From contig JALUWX010000002.1 of assembly GCA_027019265.1 (NCBI GenBank), forward strand, positions 1 to 64,000: 64,000 nt of DNA, given 5' to 3'. Source of the DNA: Phycisphaerales bacterium (GTDB lineage Bacteria > Planctomycetota > Phycisphaerae > Phycisphaerales > UBA1924). This document shows, in pieces, positions 35,671 to 43,619 of this stretch; positions within the stretch are counted from its first letter, which is position 1, and the number at the start of each line of letters is the position of its first letter. The position numbers and the translations under genes were made by a program. Below the pieces are notes generated by a model. The model had not been told where the DNA came from, made no database searches, and saw only the letters and a program-made list of their open reading frames with translations.

Positions 35671-35876
35671 CCCCGAAACCGAGAGTTCTTTACCGAGATA
35701 TTTCTTCCGGTTGCTGTTCCCCCAGGACTGTGGACATTTGAGTATGTGGAGCGGCCGGTGATTGGCTTGGCAGGAATTGTGTGGGCGGTGCCACCGCCGC
35801 AGAACGCTTGTTCATCCGTCTAGGCGTATTGAGGACAATACAATCAAGGCGATAACCACTGGACGAGGGGGCGGTC

Positions 35877-36842
35877 ATCGCCAAGAAGAAGCGCGGCAAG
35901 TCGATCGACGAGTGGATCGAGGCTCTCCAGCCCGAGGTGGCCTATTGCTACAACTGCCAGCCACGTGAGAGCGGGGAGTACATCTGGGTGCTTGGCAACC
36001 AGATCGAGATGACCGACTTCCTCATGGATCAGGGCGTCCCCGAAAGCAAGAGGGAGGAGGTCGCTTCCGGGTTGTATTGCCTCAACTGCGGCACCGAGCA
36101 AGACCTCAGCAGCGAGATCGGACAAAAATCAGCCGAAGAGGAACTCGCGGACGAGCAGTGGGACCAGTGGCGTTCCGAGTACGCCCCCAAGCTCGAAGAG
36201 TTCGTCGATTGGCTGACCAAGTATCCATACCTCGGCACCGACCACCCTCTCGGGCGTGAGTTTCTGGAGCAGATCGCCGAGTTTCCGACGAGCACGTTCA
36301 CCCGAGATCGATGGTGGCGGGCAAGGCGAGTCGAAGGCCCATCACGGCTCGTTCCCAAGGACATGGGGCCGCCACCGAAGCCGCCAAGGTCCGAAGGCCG
36401 CTACAACCATCACGGTCAGCGCGTGTTCTACCTCGCATCCAGCAAAGAAGACGCCGCCGCCGAAGTGCTTGGAGAAGGCGAGTGCCTCTCCTGGGTACAG
36501 GAGTTCGAGATCCGCGATCGGAGCAAGCTGCTCGACCTGACAGCACCGATGGCGCACGAGGACATGGGAGCGATCCCGATTCTGCTCGCCGGTCTTGCAT
36601 GGAGCCGTGCGCACATGGCTTCTGACGATCCCGACTCGGAGTGGAAGCCGCAGTACTTCCTCCCCAGGTTCATCGCCGACTGCGCCCGACGGCATCGCTT
36701 CCGCGGCATCGTATTCGACAGCCCGAAGCACTACGGAGAGAACCTCGTGCTCTTCCGTTGGAAGCGGTCGGACATCGTTGAGGTGGGCGATCCCACGCTG
36801 CTCGAATGGCAACCGCCGTCCGAAGAGGACATGCCGTTCTAG
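35877..36842 (+). CDS. RES-domain protein with zinc-finger-like N-terminus, probable ATC start
   Basis: From ATC 35877 the product has 321 residues. The conventional GTG at 35937 would give 301 and would cut off IAKKKRGKSIDEWIEALQPE, which looks like genuine coding sequence with GAGGGGG upstream. CYNCQ and CLNCG form a likely zinc finger (about 22-65). The RES domain starts near RVEGPSRLVPKDM and contains GRYNHHGQRVFYLASSKEDAAAEV (about 172-195) and LLDLTAP. RES proteins degrade NAD+ and act as toxins, usually beside a Xre-type antitoxin; none is adjacent here. Solitary RES proteins with zinc-finger extensions exist in mobile elements. Function as toxin or defence effector is inference. Confidence 0.75.
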   Translation: MAKKKRGKSIDEWIEALQPEVAYCYNCQPRESGEYIWVLGNQIEMTDFLMDQGVPESKREEVASGLYCLNCGTEQDLSSEIGQKSAEEELADEQWDQWRSEYAPKLEEFVDWLTKYPYLGTDHPLGREFLEQIAEFPTSTFTRDRWWRARRVEGPSRLVPKDMGPPPKPPRSEGRYNHHGQRVFYLASSKEDAAAEVLGEGECLSWVQEFEIRDRSKLLDLTAPMAHEDMGAIPILLAGLAWSRAHMASDDPDSEWKPQYFLPRFIADCARRHRFRGIVFDSPKHYGENLVLFRWKRSDIVEVGDPTLLEWQPPSEEDMPF

Positions 36843-36894
36843 TTCGGCTGCTGCACCACGCTGGGCAAGCACGCCCTGTCTGGATGTTGCTCTC

Positions 36895-37479
36895 CCGCTT
36901 TCAGCGCTTCGCTGCCGCCGTCACCGCTGCGCTCCCGGCCTTCGGGGCTCGCACGCCTCGCGCCAGACCGCCTGCGGCGCCCTGACGGGAAGTCTGTCAC
37001 TCGGCATGCACGCTGCGCGTGACCCTCCAGCCTCACGCCGGCTCCGCTGCGCGCGCTCCGTTCGCACCCGCGAGTGGCCCCCTGTCTCCGGCGAAGGGGC
37101 CGCACGTCGCGGGACCCGCGAAGGAGCCAGACATGAAAGCGGAAGAAGCCAAGAAGATCGCCGACCAGGCGCTCGAACAGCTCAGCGAGGTGCTCAGCCG
37201 GGGCAAGAGCGAGCAGCTCACCAGCTACCTCGCGATGCTCGCCAAGTTCCACCGCTACAGCTTCGGGAACGTCCTGCTCATCCTCTCGCAGAAGCCCGAC
37301 GCCACGCACGTCGCCGGGTTCACCGCCTGGAAGAAGCTCGGCCGCTTCGTGCGCAAGGGCGAGAAGGGCATCGTCATCATCGCGCCCATGACCATCAAGC
37401 CCAAGGATGAGCCCAAGCCCGGAGAGGACGATAAGCCGGTCCTCCGCTTTCGCGGCGTTCACGTCTTCGACGTGTCGCA
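36895..37479. repeat. About 585-bp direct repeat, copy 1 (ardC leader plus 5' half)
   Basis: Matches 62382-62967 in the same orientation. It covers about 240 bases of non-coding leader and the first 115 codons of ardC. Identity by eye is high over the whole length, with few small indels, and the leader is as similar as the coding part. The copies part company after GTGTCGCA. Confidence 0.85.
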
Positions 37480-37945
37480 GACCGATGGCGAGCCGCTGCC
37501 CGAGCCCGCCGAGGTCGCCGGCGACCCATGCGAATACCTCGTCACTCTCAGAGCGCACATCGCTGAATGCGGGATCGAGCTGGACTACGACGATCTGCCG
37601 AGCGGCGCCGACGGCGTCTCGCGCGGGGGCCGCATCAGCGTCCGCGAGGGTCTGACGCCCGCGCACGAGTTCAGCGTCCTGGTGCACGAACTCGCCCACG
37701 AGCTGCTTCACCACGGCGAGGACCGCCCGAAGAGCAAGACAGTCCGTGAGACCGAGGCCGAGGCCGTCGCCTTTGTGGTCTGTCAGGCGACCCGACTAGA
37801 AAGCGGGACCGCCGCGAGCGACTACATCCAGCTCTACGACGGCAAGCAAGAAACACTGGCGCAGTCTCTCGACCGCATCCAGCGCGTATCGACAGAGATC
37901 ATCGCAGCGCTAACGCACGCCGAGCGTCGTGATCAGGCGGCGTGA
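37133..37945 (+). CDS. ardC: ArdC-like antirestriction protein with M78-type metallopeptidase domain
   Basis: 270 residues from ATG 37133 (AAGGAG upstream). The ArdC_N single-strand DNA-binding domain is at about 1-115: QLTSYLAMLAKFHRYSFGNVLLI, then FTAWKKLGRFVRKGEKGI. The zinc metallopeptidase region has HELAHE at 185-190 and a following ETEAEAVAF (about 207-215) that supplies the third ligand, as in IrrE/ImmA relatives. ArdC proteins protect incoming plasmid DNA from restriction. The gene sits close to the RepA/ParA module, which fits early expression after transfer. A truncated copy is at 62.6 kb. Confidence 0.85.
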   Translation: MKAEEAKKIADQALEQLSEVLSRGKSEQLTSYLAMLAKFHRYSFGNVLLILSQKPDATHVAGFTAWKKLGRFVRKGEKGIVIIAPMTIKPKDEPKPGEDDKPVLRFRGVHVFDVSQTDGEPLPEPAEVAGDPCEYLVTLRAHIAECGIELDYDDLPSGADGVSRGGRISVREGLTPAHEFSVLVHELAHELLHHGEDRPKSKTVRETEAEAVAFVVCQATRLESGTAASDYIQLYDGKQETLAQSLDRIQRVSTEIIAALTHAERRDQAA

Positions 37946-37999
37946 CACGCGTCGCTCTCGGCACAGACCTCGCACGATAGATCAATACCCCTCGGGGGC

Positions 38000-38191
38000 T
38001 CATCCCTGACCGGACTTGTTCTTGGTCGGATCGACCAGCTTGTACGAAGAGCCCTGCTTGGTTGTCGGCGGCAGTGTCTCGCCCTTGGTTGCGGTGATCT
38101 CACGGCCCAAGCCGCCGCGAGGGCCGACCTGGCGATACTGCCCCGAGCGAGGGGCGCTGTTTCCTGGTTTGAGCGGTTTGTTGTTCGGCAT
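38000..38191 (-). CDS. YjzC-like small protein
   Basis: 63 residues; ATG 38191 follows AGGAG. The sequence begins MPNNKPLKPGNSAPRSGQYR, then QVGPRGGLGREITATKGETLPPT and YKLVDPTKNKSG. This proline/glycine-rich pattern (KPG.xAPxSGQY..G.xG..) is a widespread small family that I associate with YjzC. Function unknown. It is located between ardC and the ietAS-like pair, 24 bases after the protease stop on the same strand. Confidence 0.75.
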   Translation of the reverse strand: MPNNKPLKPGNSAPRSGQYRQVGPRGGLGREITATKGETLPPTTKQGSSYKLVDPTKNKSGQG

Positions 38192-38215
38192 GCGATTACT
38201 CCTATATGGGTGGTT

Positions 38216-40486
38216 TCAGTTCTGCAAACGCGGACGCGACTGGAGCCGGAGGTCGTGGGTTGACCAGCCCAGCGCGTTCATCGAGGTAACGATTTCGTTG
38301 TAGACCGGCGCGACCCCCTTCGGGTCGCGCACGGAGATGACGACGGCCACATGCTGCTCACGCTGCGGGTTGCCGTATTCCTGGCGGTCGAATCGCTGGA
38401 GCCGCAGACCCCAGCGGGCGTTGCCAGGGCCCCGCGAGAACTTGCGGTAGTACAGCTTGATCGGGGACCACTTGTATCCGTGCTCGACCAGGTCCTTCTC
38501 GAAGCCCTCGTCGAGGCCGCCGAGAACGGGGTGGACCTGCCGTTCCACGTTCCAGGCGCCCGGGCGGTTCTTGCTCGTGCTGGGGGTCGCGATCCCCAGC
38601 GCGGCGGTCACGTGCGACCGACAATACTCAGGGCCGAAGTTCTCGTCGATGGGCGTGTTGTGCACGAGGGTCATGAAGACCTCGGCGCTGAGCTTGCCCG
38701 ACTTTGTGAGCAGGCACGCGGGCATCGGGAAGGGGTGCCGCAGGAATACTCGTGAACGCAGCGCGATCTGGAACACCATCGTCGCGGACGACTGGCGACA
38801 CCGGAGCACCTCGTCGGCCGTGCCCGGAGAGCCGCATCCGGCGTAGTCCACGAGCGGACGCTCAAGCGGGTGCGAGCGCATGAATGCCGAGTGCATGAGG
38901 AGGGCCTTGACGAGGTGCGGGGGCGTGCCGCCGGGGTCGGCCGCGAGTTCCTCGAACGTGTACCCCGCGAGCGTCGAGACCAGGGGGGTCGCGTAGCTGA
39001 CGCCGATGTCCTCGGCGATGTTGCCCGAATCGTCGATCGAGACAACGCCGGTCTGCACGTAGCGGCCGTCGGCCTCGCAGTTGCCACCCGGCTGGCTCAG
39101 CTCGGGCTTGAGCAGGTACGCCGCGCCGGGACCGCGACGCGAGAACGGCGAGGGCTCTCCGGCGCGCACGACCGAGGTTTCGGTCGCGAGGTGCGCCACC
39201 GAACCGACGGTGAGCGCGTGCGCGGCATCGCCCGGGGGCGAGATCCGGTCGTCGTCGAGCTTCGGTGCCGGGGGCCACGGCCTGAACGTCTTGGTGTAGT
39301 TGCCCGCCGCAACCACGAACAGCACCCCGTGCTGCTGTGCCCGGTGGTCGAGCGCGGCGGCGAAGCTCGAAAAGCAGTCGTCGGAGCAGCACTCGTCTTC
39401 TCGGTTGAGCGAGAGATTCCAGACCTTCACGTTTGGGAATCGTTGTAGAGCCTCGTCGATCGTCAACAGCAGTTCGTCCTCGCTCACCCGCCCGGAGCGA
39501 TCGAACGCCACCACGTCCACGATCCTGCTCGACACGTCAGGGAAACCGGTGCGGCCGCCGTTGAGCGAACGCCCGTGCGCGATCAGTGCCGCGACGAAAC
39601 TCCCGTGCGTGTTGTCTTGCTCGCTCGGATCGACCATGTCGAGCCGGTCCACGACCCACGCTTGGAGCTGCGCGTTGTTCGGGTCGGTGCCCGTGTCGAT
39701 GATGCCCACCAGCCCGGTGAGCTTGTCGGTTTCCGGGGGAGGGAGCGTGTCGGGGGACATCGAATCTATCACCCGCGCCGCCGTGCGCACCACCCGGTAC
39801 TCGGCGAACGGTTCGATGCGTTGGATGCCGACATAGTTCCCCAGCCGCATCGCCTCCGCCCGACCAAGGGTCTCAAAGCGGAACACCTGCGTCCGAGGCG
39901 TATAGCGGATCGCTTCGGGCGTGTCGAGTTCGAGTTCCTCGAGCATCGCGGCGAACGCTTCGCGCACGGCGATGTTCGCTTCCCCCTCGGGCCGGAAGAA
40001 CAGCTCGCACCGCACCGGCGTGTCGGGGTCTTCGTCTTCGTCGAGGCGGACGGTGTCCTCCACGGTCCACGGCTGGATCGAACCGATTGCCGAGATGTGC
40101 GTCAGCGACTCGTCCCTCGTGCCCGTGCGAATCGCCCGCGAGAGCGAGTCAAGGCCGGAAGGGGTCACGCTCACGCGGAGCGTGCCCAGGTGGTCCGAGC
40201 CGATGACCGGGCAGGTGTCCCGGTTGAAGAGCGATGTCGGGCGGTGCGACTTCGCGAGCGCCTCCTCTCGGAGCGCCACCTTGGCGACCGCGGGCACGCC
40301 GGGGAATCGTTTGAACGAAGGCGCGAACGCCGTGCGCACGCGCGAAACCTCATCAACGAGGCGGTCACGCAGTTCGTCAGTGACGTCTACGAACGGCTTG
40401 TACTCACGCGGCGACGGAGGCTTGCTCTGGTCGTCACCGTCGCTTCTGAGAACGACCTTGATTGGAAGCAGTGGTTCGTCGGCCAT
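38216..40486 (-). CDS. ietS: Subtilisin-like serine protease of an IetAS-type defence system
   Basis: 756 residues, start at 40486 inside the coding end of the ATPase gene (53-base overlap). The N-terminal 250 residues form a separate domain. The S8 catalytic core follows: Asp in GLVGIIDTGTDP (D264), His in DNTHGSFVAALIAHG (H294), the oxyanion Asn in FVVAAGNYTK (about 395) and Ser in IGVSYATPLVS (about 493). All triad residues are present. A C-terminal domain of about 200 residues remains. There is no signal peptide, so it acts in the cytoplasm. In the IetAS pair (described as a plasmid stability toxin-antitoxin module and later as anti-phage), the protease is the toxic effector. Confidence 0.8.
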   Translation of the reverse strand: MADEPLLPIKVVLRSDGDDQSKPPSPREYKPFVDVTDELRDRLVDEVSRVRTAFAPSFKRFPGVPAVAKVALREEALAKSHRPTSLFNRDTCPVIGSDHLGTLRVSVTPSGLDSLSRAIRTGTRDESLTHISAIGSIQPWTVEDTVRLDEDEDPDTPVRCELFFRPEGEANIAVREAFAAMLEELELDTPEAIRYTPRTQVFRFETLGRAEAMRLGNYVGIQRIEPFAEYRVVRTAARVIDSMSPDTLPPPETDKLTGLVGIIDTGTDPNNAQLQAWVVDRLDMVDPSEQDNTHGSFVAALIAHGRSLNGGRTGFPDVSSRIVDVVAFDRSGRVSEDELLLTIDEALQRFPNVKVWNLSLNREDECCSDDCFSSFAAALDHRAQQHGVLFVVAAGNYTKTFRPWPPAPKLDDDRISPPGDAAHALTVGSVAHLATETSVVRAGEPSPFSRRGPGAAYLLKPELSQPGGNCEADGRYVQTGVVSIDDSGNIAEDIGVSYATPLVSTLAGYTFEELAADPGGTPPHLVKALLMHSAFMRSHPLERPLVDYAGCGSPGTADEVLRCRQSSATMVFQIALRSRVFLRHPFPMPACLLTKSGKLSAEVFMTLVHNTPIDENFGPEYCRSHVTAALGIATPSTSKNRPGAWNVERQVHPVLGGLDEGFEKDLVEHGYKWSPIKLYYRKFSRGPGNARWGLRLQRFDRQEYGNPQREQHVAVVISVRDPKGVAPVYNEIVTSMNALGWSTHDLRLQSRPRLQN

Positions 40487-41639
40487 GCCGATCCCCCTTC
40501 GAGTTCAGGATGCGAGATACACGAGACTGTGAAAGACCGACGATCTGACCGATTTTCTCTTGCGATGCCTTGCGGCCCAGACGCTCGGCGAGCCTGGGGA
40601 CGATGTCCTCCGGCGAAGCGCCCTCCGTGTCGTCACCGAGCGACCTCATAACGGTGTGCGCTACATCTTCGAGGTGCAGCTCTGCCCGTCCCCCGAGCAC
40701 CATCGCGCGGAGGCTGTCCTCGCACGCATGTTTGATCTCCGCGCCCGTGGCGCCCTCGGCGAGAATCGTCAGAACCTCGATGTCCTGCTCCTCCAGGTGG
40801 CCCCGCAGGAACCGTCGGAACAGCTCGCCACGAGCCTCCGTCGATGGCGGACCCAGCCGCAGCTTGTACGTGAACCTCCGCCAGATCGCGGGGTCGAGCA
40901 GGTGTTCGTGGTTCGTGGCGGCGAGCAGGACATGATCCGGCCCGAGCGCGTCGATGTTCTGGAGCAGGCTGATGACGACGCGCTTGAGCTCGCCCAGCTC
41001 GCGTGAGTCGTCACGCATTTTGCCGATCGCATCGAACTCGTCGAGGAAGAGCACGCACGGCCGCGCCGCCGCGTGGTCGAAGAGCATGCGAACGTTCTTG
41101 GCCGTGCTGCCCAAGTAGGAGGAGATCAGAGCGTCGGTGCGGGCGGTGATGAGCGGGAGGCCGAGCCGCTGCGCGACCGCGCGGGCCAGCAGCGTCTTGC
41201 CGACGCCGGGCGGCCCGTGGATAAGCATCGATGGCGAGACGTTGAGCCCGTTGGCGACCAGCTCGTCGGCCTTCTGAACTGACGCCACGAACCGCTCGAC
41301 CAGCTCGCCGACCTCCGGTTCGAGCACGAGAATCTCTGTTCCGGTGGGGGCGGGGTCGATGTCCGCGATGGGGAGCCGCGACTCACTGTCCACCGGGAGT
41401 CCGCGGCGGACATCGGCGATATCGGCAACCTGAGCCATATGGCCGGGTGAGGCGCTCAGCAGGCGTTCCAGCCTCTGCGCGGCCTGTTTCTCGCCGTCAT
41501 CTTGAAGCCTGGATCGGAGGCGGTCCGTGTAGGTCAGCACCCGGGCCTGATCCCCGCGTAGGGCACCCTCGACAATCTTGCCGATGTCGAAGACGTACTG
41601 CCTGACGCTGCTTGGGGTGGAATTGGTGGTCACGGGCAT
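40434..41639 (-). CDS. ietA: AAA+ ATPase of an IetAS-type defence system, with C-terminal HTH
   Basis: 401 residues from ATG 41639 (AGGAG upstream). An N-terminal helical region (1-95) is followed by the AAA+ core: Walker A HGPPGVGKTLL (141-151), Walker B CVLFLDEFDA (about 195-204), sensor region LLAATNHEHLLDPAIWRRF and a lid with GATGAEIKHACEDSL. After the core, KASQEKIGQIVGLSQSRVSRILNSKG (about 360-386) looks like a helix-turn-helix, an extra part that suggests DNA binding or autoregulation. The protease gene starts within this reading frame. As IetA it would restrain the protease or license it after infection. Confidence 0.8.
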   Translation of the reverse strand: MPVTTNSTPSSVRQYVFDIGKIVEGALRGDQARVLTYTDRLRSRLQDDGEKQAAQRLERLLSASPGHMAQVADIADVRRGLPVDSESRLPIADIDPAPTGTEILVLEPEVGELVERFVASVQKADELVANGLNVSPSMLIHGPPGVGKTLLARAVAQRLGLPLITARTDALISSYLGSTAKNVRMLFDHAAARPCVLFLDEFDAIGKMRDDSRELGELKRVVISLLQNIDALGPDHVLLAATNHEHLLDPAIWRRFTYKLRLGPPSTEARGELFRRFLRGHLEEQDIEVLTILAEGATGAEIKHACEDSLRAMVLGGRAELHLEDVAHTVMRSLGDDTEGASPEDIVPRLAERLGRKASQEKIGQIVGLSQSRVSRILNSKGDRHGRRTTASNQGRSQKRR

Positions 41640-41791
41640 AATGTAGCTCCTCGCAGCATGAAAGGCAATTCAGATTGCATAAAAAACTCATTCAAAGCAT
41701 AAATCGGTCCGATTCGATGTGGAGCTTGAGGGAATGTGCGTTATTTGTGCTAACCGTTGACACAGATGCCTGGGCGTCCGATGTTCGGAGC

Positions 41792-42076
41792 ATGGCGCAT
41801 CGCATTACCATGAACATCTCCCTCTCGCCCCAGCACAAGGCGTTTGTCAAGGCCCAGGTCGCCTCTGGTCGGTTCCGCAACGACAGCGAGGTGCTTCGGG
41901 AGGGCCTCCGGCTACTGGAAGACCACGATCGCCAGCGAAGGCTCGAAGAGAAACTCCTCGATGGGATGATTGGCGAGGCGCAAATCCATAAGGACACCGA
42001 ATTCTGGAGAAGCCTCGTGCGCCGAATCATTGAACGTGCAGAGGAAGCAGATCGCGGCGAGGTGCGCCTTTTTTAA
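41792..42076 (+). CDS. ParD-like antitoxin (ribbon-helix-helix), orphan
   Basis: About 94 residues from ATG 41792; a second ATG at 41810 is equally possible, and neither has a well-spaced ribosome site. MNISLSPQHKAFVKAQVASGRFRNDSEVLREGLRLLEDHD is the classical ParD N-terminal DNA-binding motif. The C-terminal part (RRLEEKLLDGMIGEAQIHKDTEFWRSLVRRIIERAEEA) would bind a ParE-type toxin. No toxin gene follows: the next gene is on the opposite strand. It diverges from ietA across 152 bases, and its protein could regulate that promoter. Confidence 0.75.
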   Translation: MAHRITMNISLSPQHKAFVKAQVASGRFRNDSEVLREGLRLLEDHDRQRRLEEKLLDGMIGEAQIHKDTEFWRSLVRRIIERAEEADRGEVRLF

Positions 42077-42123
42077 TTGTCATCTTGGTGGTGCTGTAAC
42101 GCACGACTTTTGTACTTCCCAGC

Positions 42124-42822
42124 TCAAGCGCCGTTGCTTTGCATTGGTGCGCACCACGTCAGAGTGTATCGCCATGGGAAGCGGCGTCTGATCTCTGCTT
42201 GCGGCAGAAGGTTGCACGCACAGTGCTTGATCTCGGCCAACGAGTGAAACGAATCGTGCTTGGCGTGTTCAGCCCATGCCGCTCTCGATTGGCGGGAGGG
42301 CATGATGCGGTAATTAAAAACTACGGAGGCGGTATGTGCATAGAGGGCTCCTGCGATGTTCTGTGGCAGAGCCGTCCAACCCTTAGCCGGGGCCAGATCA
42401 AGAACCAGCAAAACTCCGCCCGGTCTAAGCCAAAGCGCACAACTTTCAAAGAACCATTCAAGGTCAATGTGGTGAAGTGTGGCGACCGTGACAATTACAT
42501 CTAGGGATTTCTCTGGAATAGCCACTTCACGAATATCCGCCGTCTCGAATTGCACGTTGGACTTCGTGCATCGACGGCGGGCTTGCTCAATCATCCGCTC
42601 GGAGAGATCGACGGCGCGGAGGAAACCGACATGTTCAAGAAGGAGCTGTGTGACACGCCCCGTCCCGCATCCGACCTCAAGGCATGTTGCAGCGACGGGA
42701 GGAATCTTCCGGATGAGCCGTCGCACTATCCGGTCGTCGATATGCCACGGGGGCTCCGGCAACTCGGCGATTCGGTCGAAGTCGCTTCGAGTCTGCTGGA
42801 TTGAAGAGTGATTTGGGGTCAC
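42124..42822 (-). CDS. Class I SAM-dependent methyltransferase
   Basis: 232 residues from GTG 42822, chosen because GGAG lies at proper spacing; a longer frame to TTG 42885 would run through the tetR operator. Motif I is TCLEVGCGTGRV (about 46-57). Then come FLRAVDLSERMIEQARRRC (motif II), VQFETADIREVAIPEKSLDVIVTVATLHH (motif III) and LWLRPGGVLLVLDLA (post I). The family covers small molecules and quinone methylases; the substrate is unknown. It is divergent from the TetR gene over an 80-base control region. Confidence 0.75.
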   Translation of the reverse strand: MTPNHSSIQQTRSDFDRIAELPEPPWHIDDRIVRRLIRKIPPVAATCLEVGCGTGRVTQLLLEHVGFLRAVDLSERMIEQARRRCTKSNVQFETADIREVAIPEKSLDVIVTVATLHHIDLEWFFESCALWLRPGGVLLVLDLAPAKGWTALPQNIAGALYAHTASVVFNYRIMPSRQSRAAWAEHAKHDSFHSLAEIKHCACNLLPQAEIRRRFPWRYTLTWCAPMQSNGA

Positions 42823-42846
42823 GGCGTTCTCCGGGGCAACAGAGCC

Positions 42847-42889
42847 TTGACAGGGAGTAGTATTCCAGCTATATTGGTTGGTCAACCAA
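42847..42889 (+). promoter_or_regulatory. tetR promoter and palindromic operator
   Basis: TTGACA (42847-42852), 17 bases, TATATT (42870-42875) is an almost ideal sigma-70 promoter for the TetR operon. The palindrome TTGGTTG-GT-CAACCAA (42874-42889) overlaps the -10 box and start region and lies 14 bases before the TetR start codon, a typical site of autorepression. It may also control the divergent methyltransferase. Confidence 0.75.
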
Positions 42890-42902
42890 CTATGGTAATT
42901 TC

Positions 42903-43619
42903 ATGGCACACGACTCAGACACACGCGAGCGACTGATCGAGGCAGCAATGGAGCTGTTCGTCTATCAGGGCTACCAAGCCACTGGGCTTGCCCAGATTGC
43001 CAAGAAGGCCGGGGCGAAGCCTGGAAGCCTGTACTACTTTTTCCCGACTAAGGAGGAGCTTCTCGCCGCGACGCTTGAGAAGCGCAAGGTCCTGCTCTGG
43101 CCCGAGGTGCTCCAGCCCATCTGGGACAACATCGACGACCCGATCGAGCGTGTGTTCGGATTGCTCGCCGGGTACCGGCGGATGCTCCAGTTCACGGAGT
43201 TTTCGCACGGATGCCCGATCGGCAACCTCGTGCTCGAACTCGCTGAGAGTCACCCGCACACCAGAACCCTGTTGGCCGAGAACTTCGACGGCTGGATCGC
43301 AGCCGTGCGCGAATGTTTCGTGGAAGCAAAGGACAGGCTGCCCGAAGGCATCGACCCGAACGGCCTGGCTGTGTTCGTGCTGGTGACGATGGAGGGCGCG
43401 GTGATGCTGGCACGCACGTACCGCAGCTTTGACGCGTACGACGCAGCGATCGTGTTCCTGCGTGATTACGTCGAGCGTCTGATCCAGGGCGGGACCCAGT
43501 GGGCCAACCCGAAGTGGTCGCACGGCAGAGGCTGGCCGGACTGGCCTCCGGGTAATCCCGGCTCGACCTCTGGGAGCACGGCCACCGAGTCACAAAAGCA
43601 AGCCGGAGACGCACCATGA
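42903..43619 (+). CDS. TetR/AcrR-family transcriptional regulator
   Basis: 238 residues. The helix-turn-helix domain (7-53) reads RERLIEAAMELFVYQGYQATGLAQIAKKAGAKPGSLYYFFPTKEELLAA, with the typical GSLYYFF recognition helix. The C-terminal effector domain has CPIGNLVLELAESHP, a TetR_C-type ligand pocket segment. A Gly/Ser/Pro-rich tail of 35 residues is unusual. It is first in a five-gene operon (42903-48065), with stop/start overlap (ATGA) to the next gene. It probably binds the palindrome in its own promoter. Confidence 0.9.
   Translation: MAHDSDTRERLIEAAMELFVYQGYQATGLAQIAKKAGAKPGSLYYFFPTKEELLAATLEKRKVLLWPEVLQPIWDNIDDPIERVFGLLAGYRRMLQFTEFSHGCPIGNLVLELAESHPHTRTLLAENFDGWIAAVRECFVEAKDRLPEGIDPNGLAVFVLVTMEGAVMLARTYRSFDAYDAAIVFLRDYVERLIQGGTQWANPKWSHGRGWPDWPPGNPGSTSGSTATESQKQAGDAP

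Noticed and set aside
42823-42885. Longer methyltransferase start at TTG 42885
   Set aside because: It would start inside the tetR operator and lacks a ribosome site; GTG 42822 has GGAG at correct distance.
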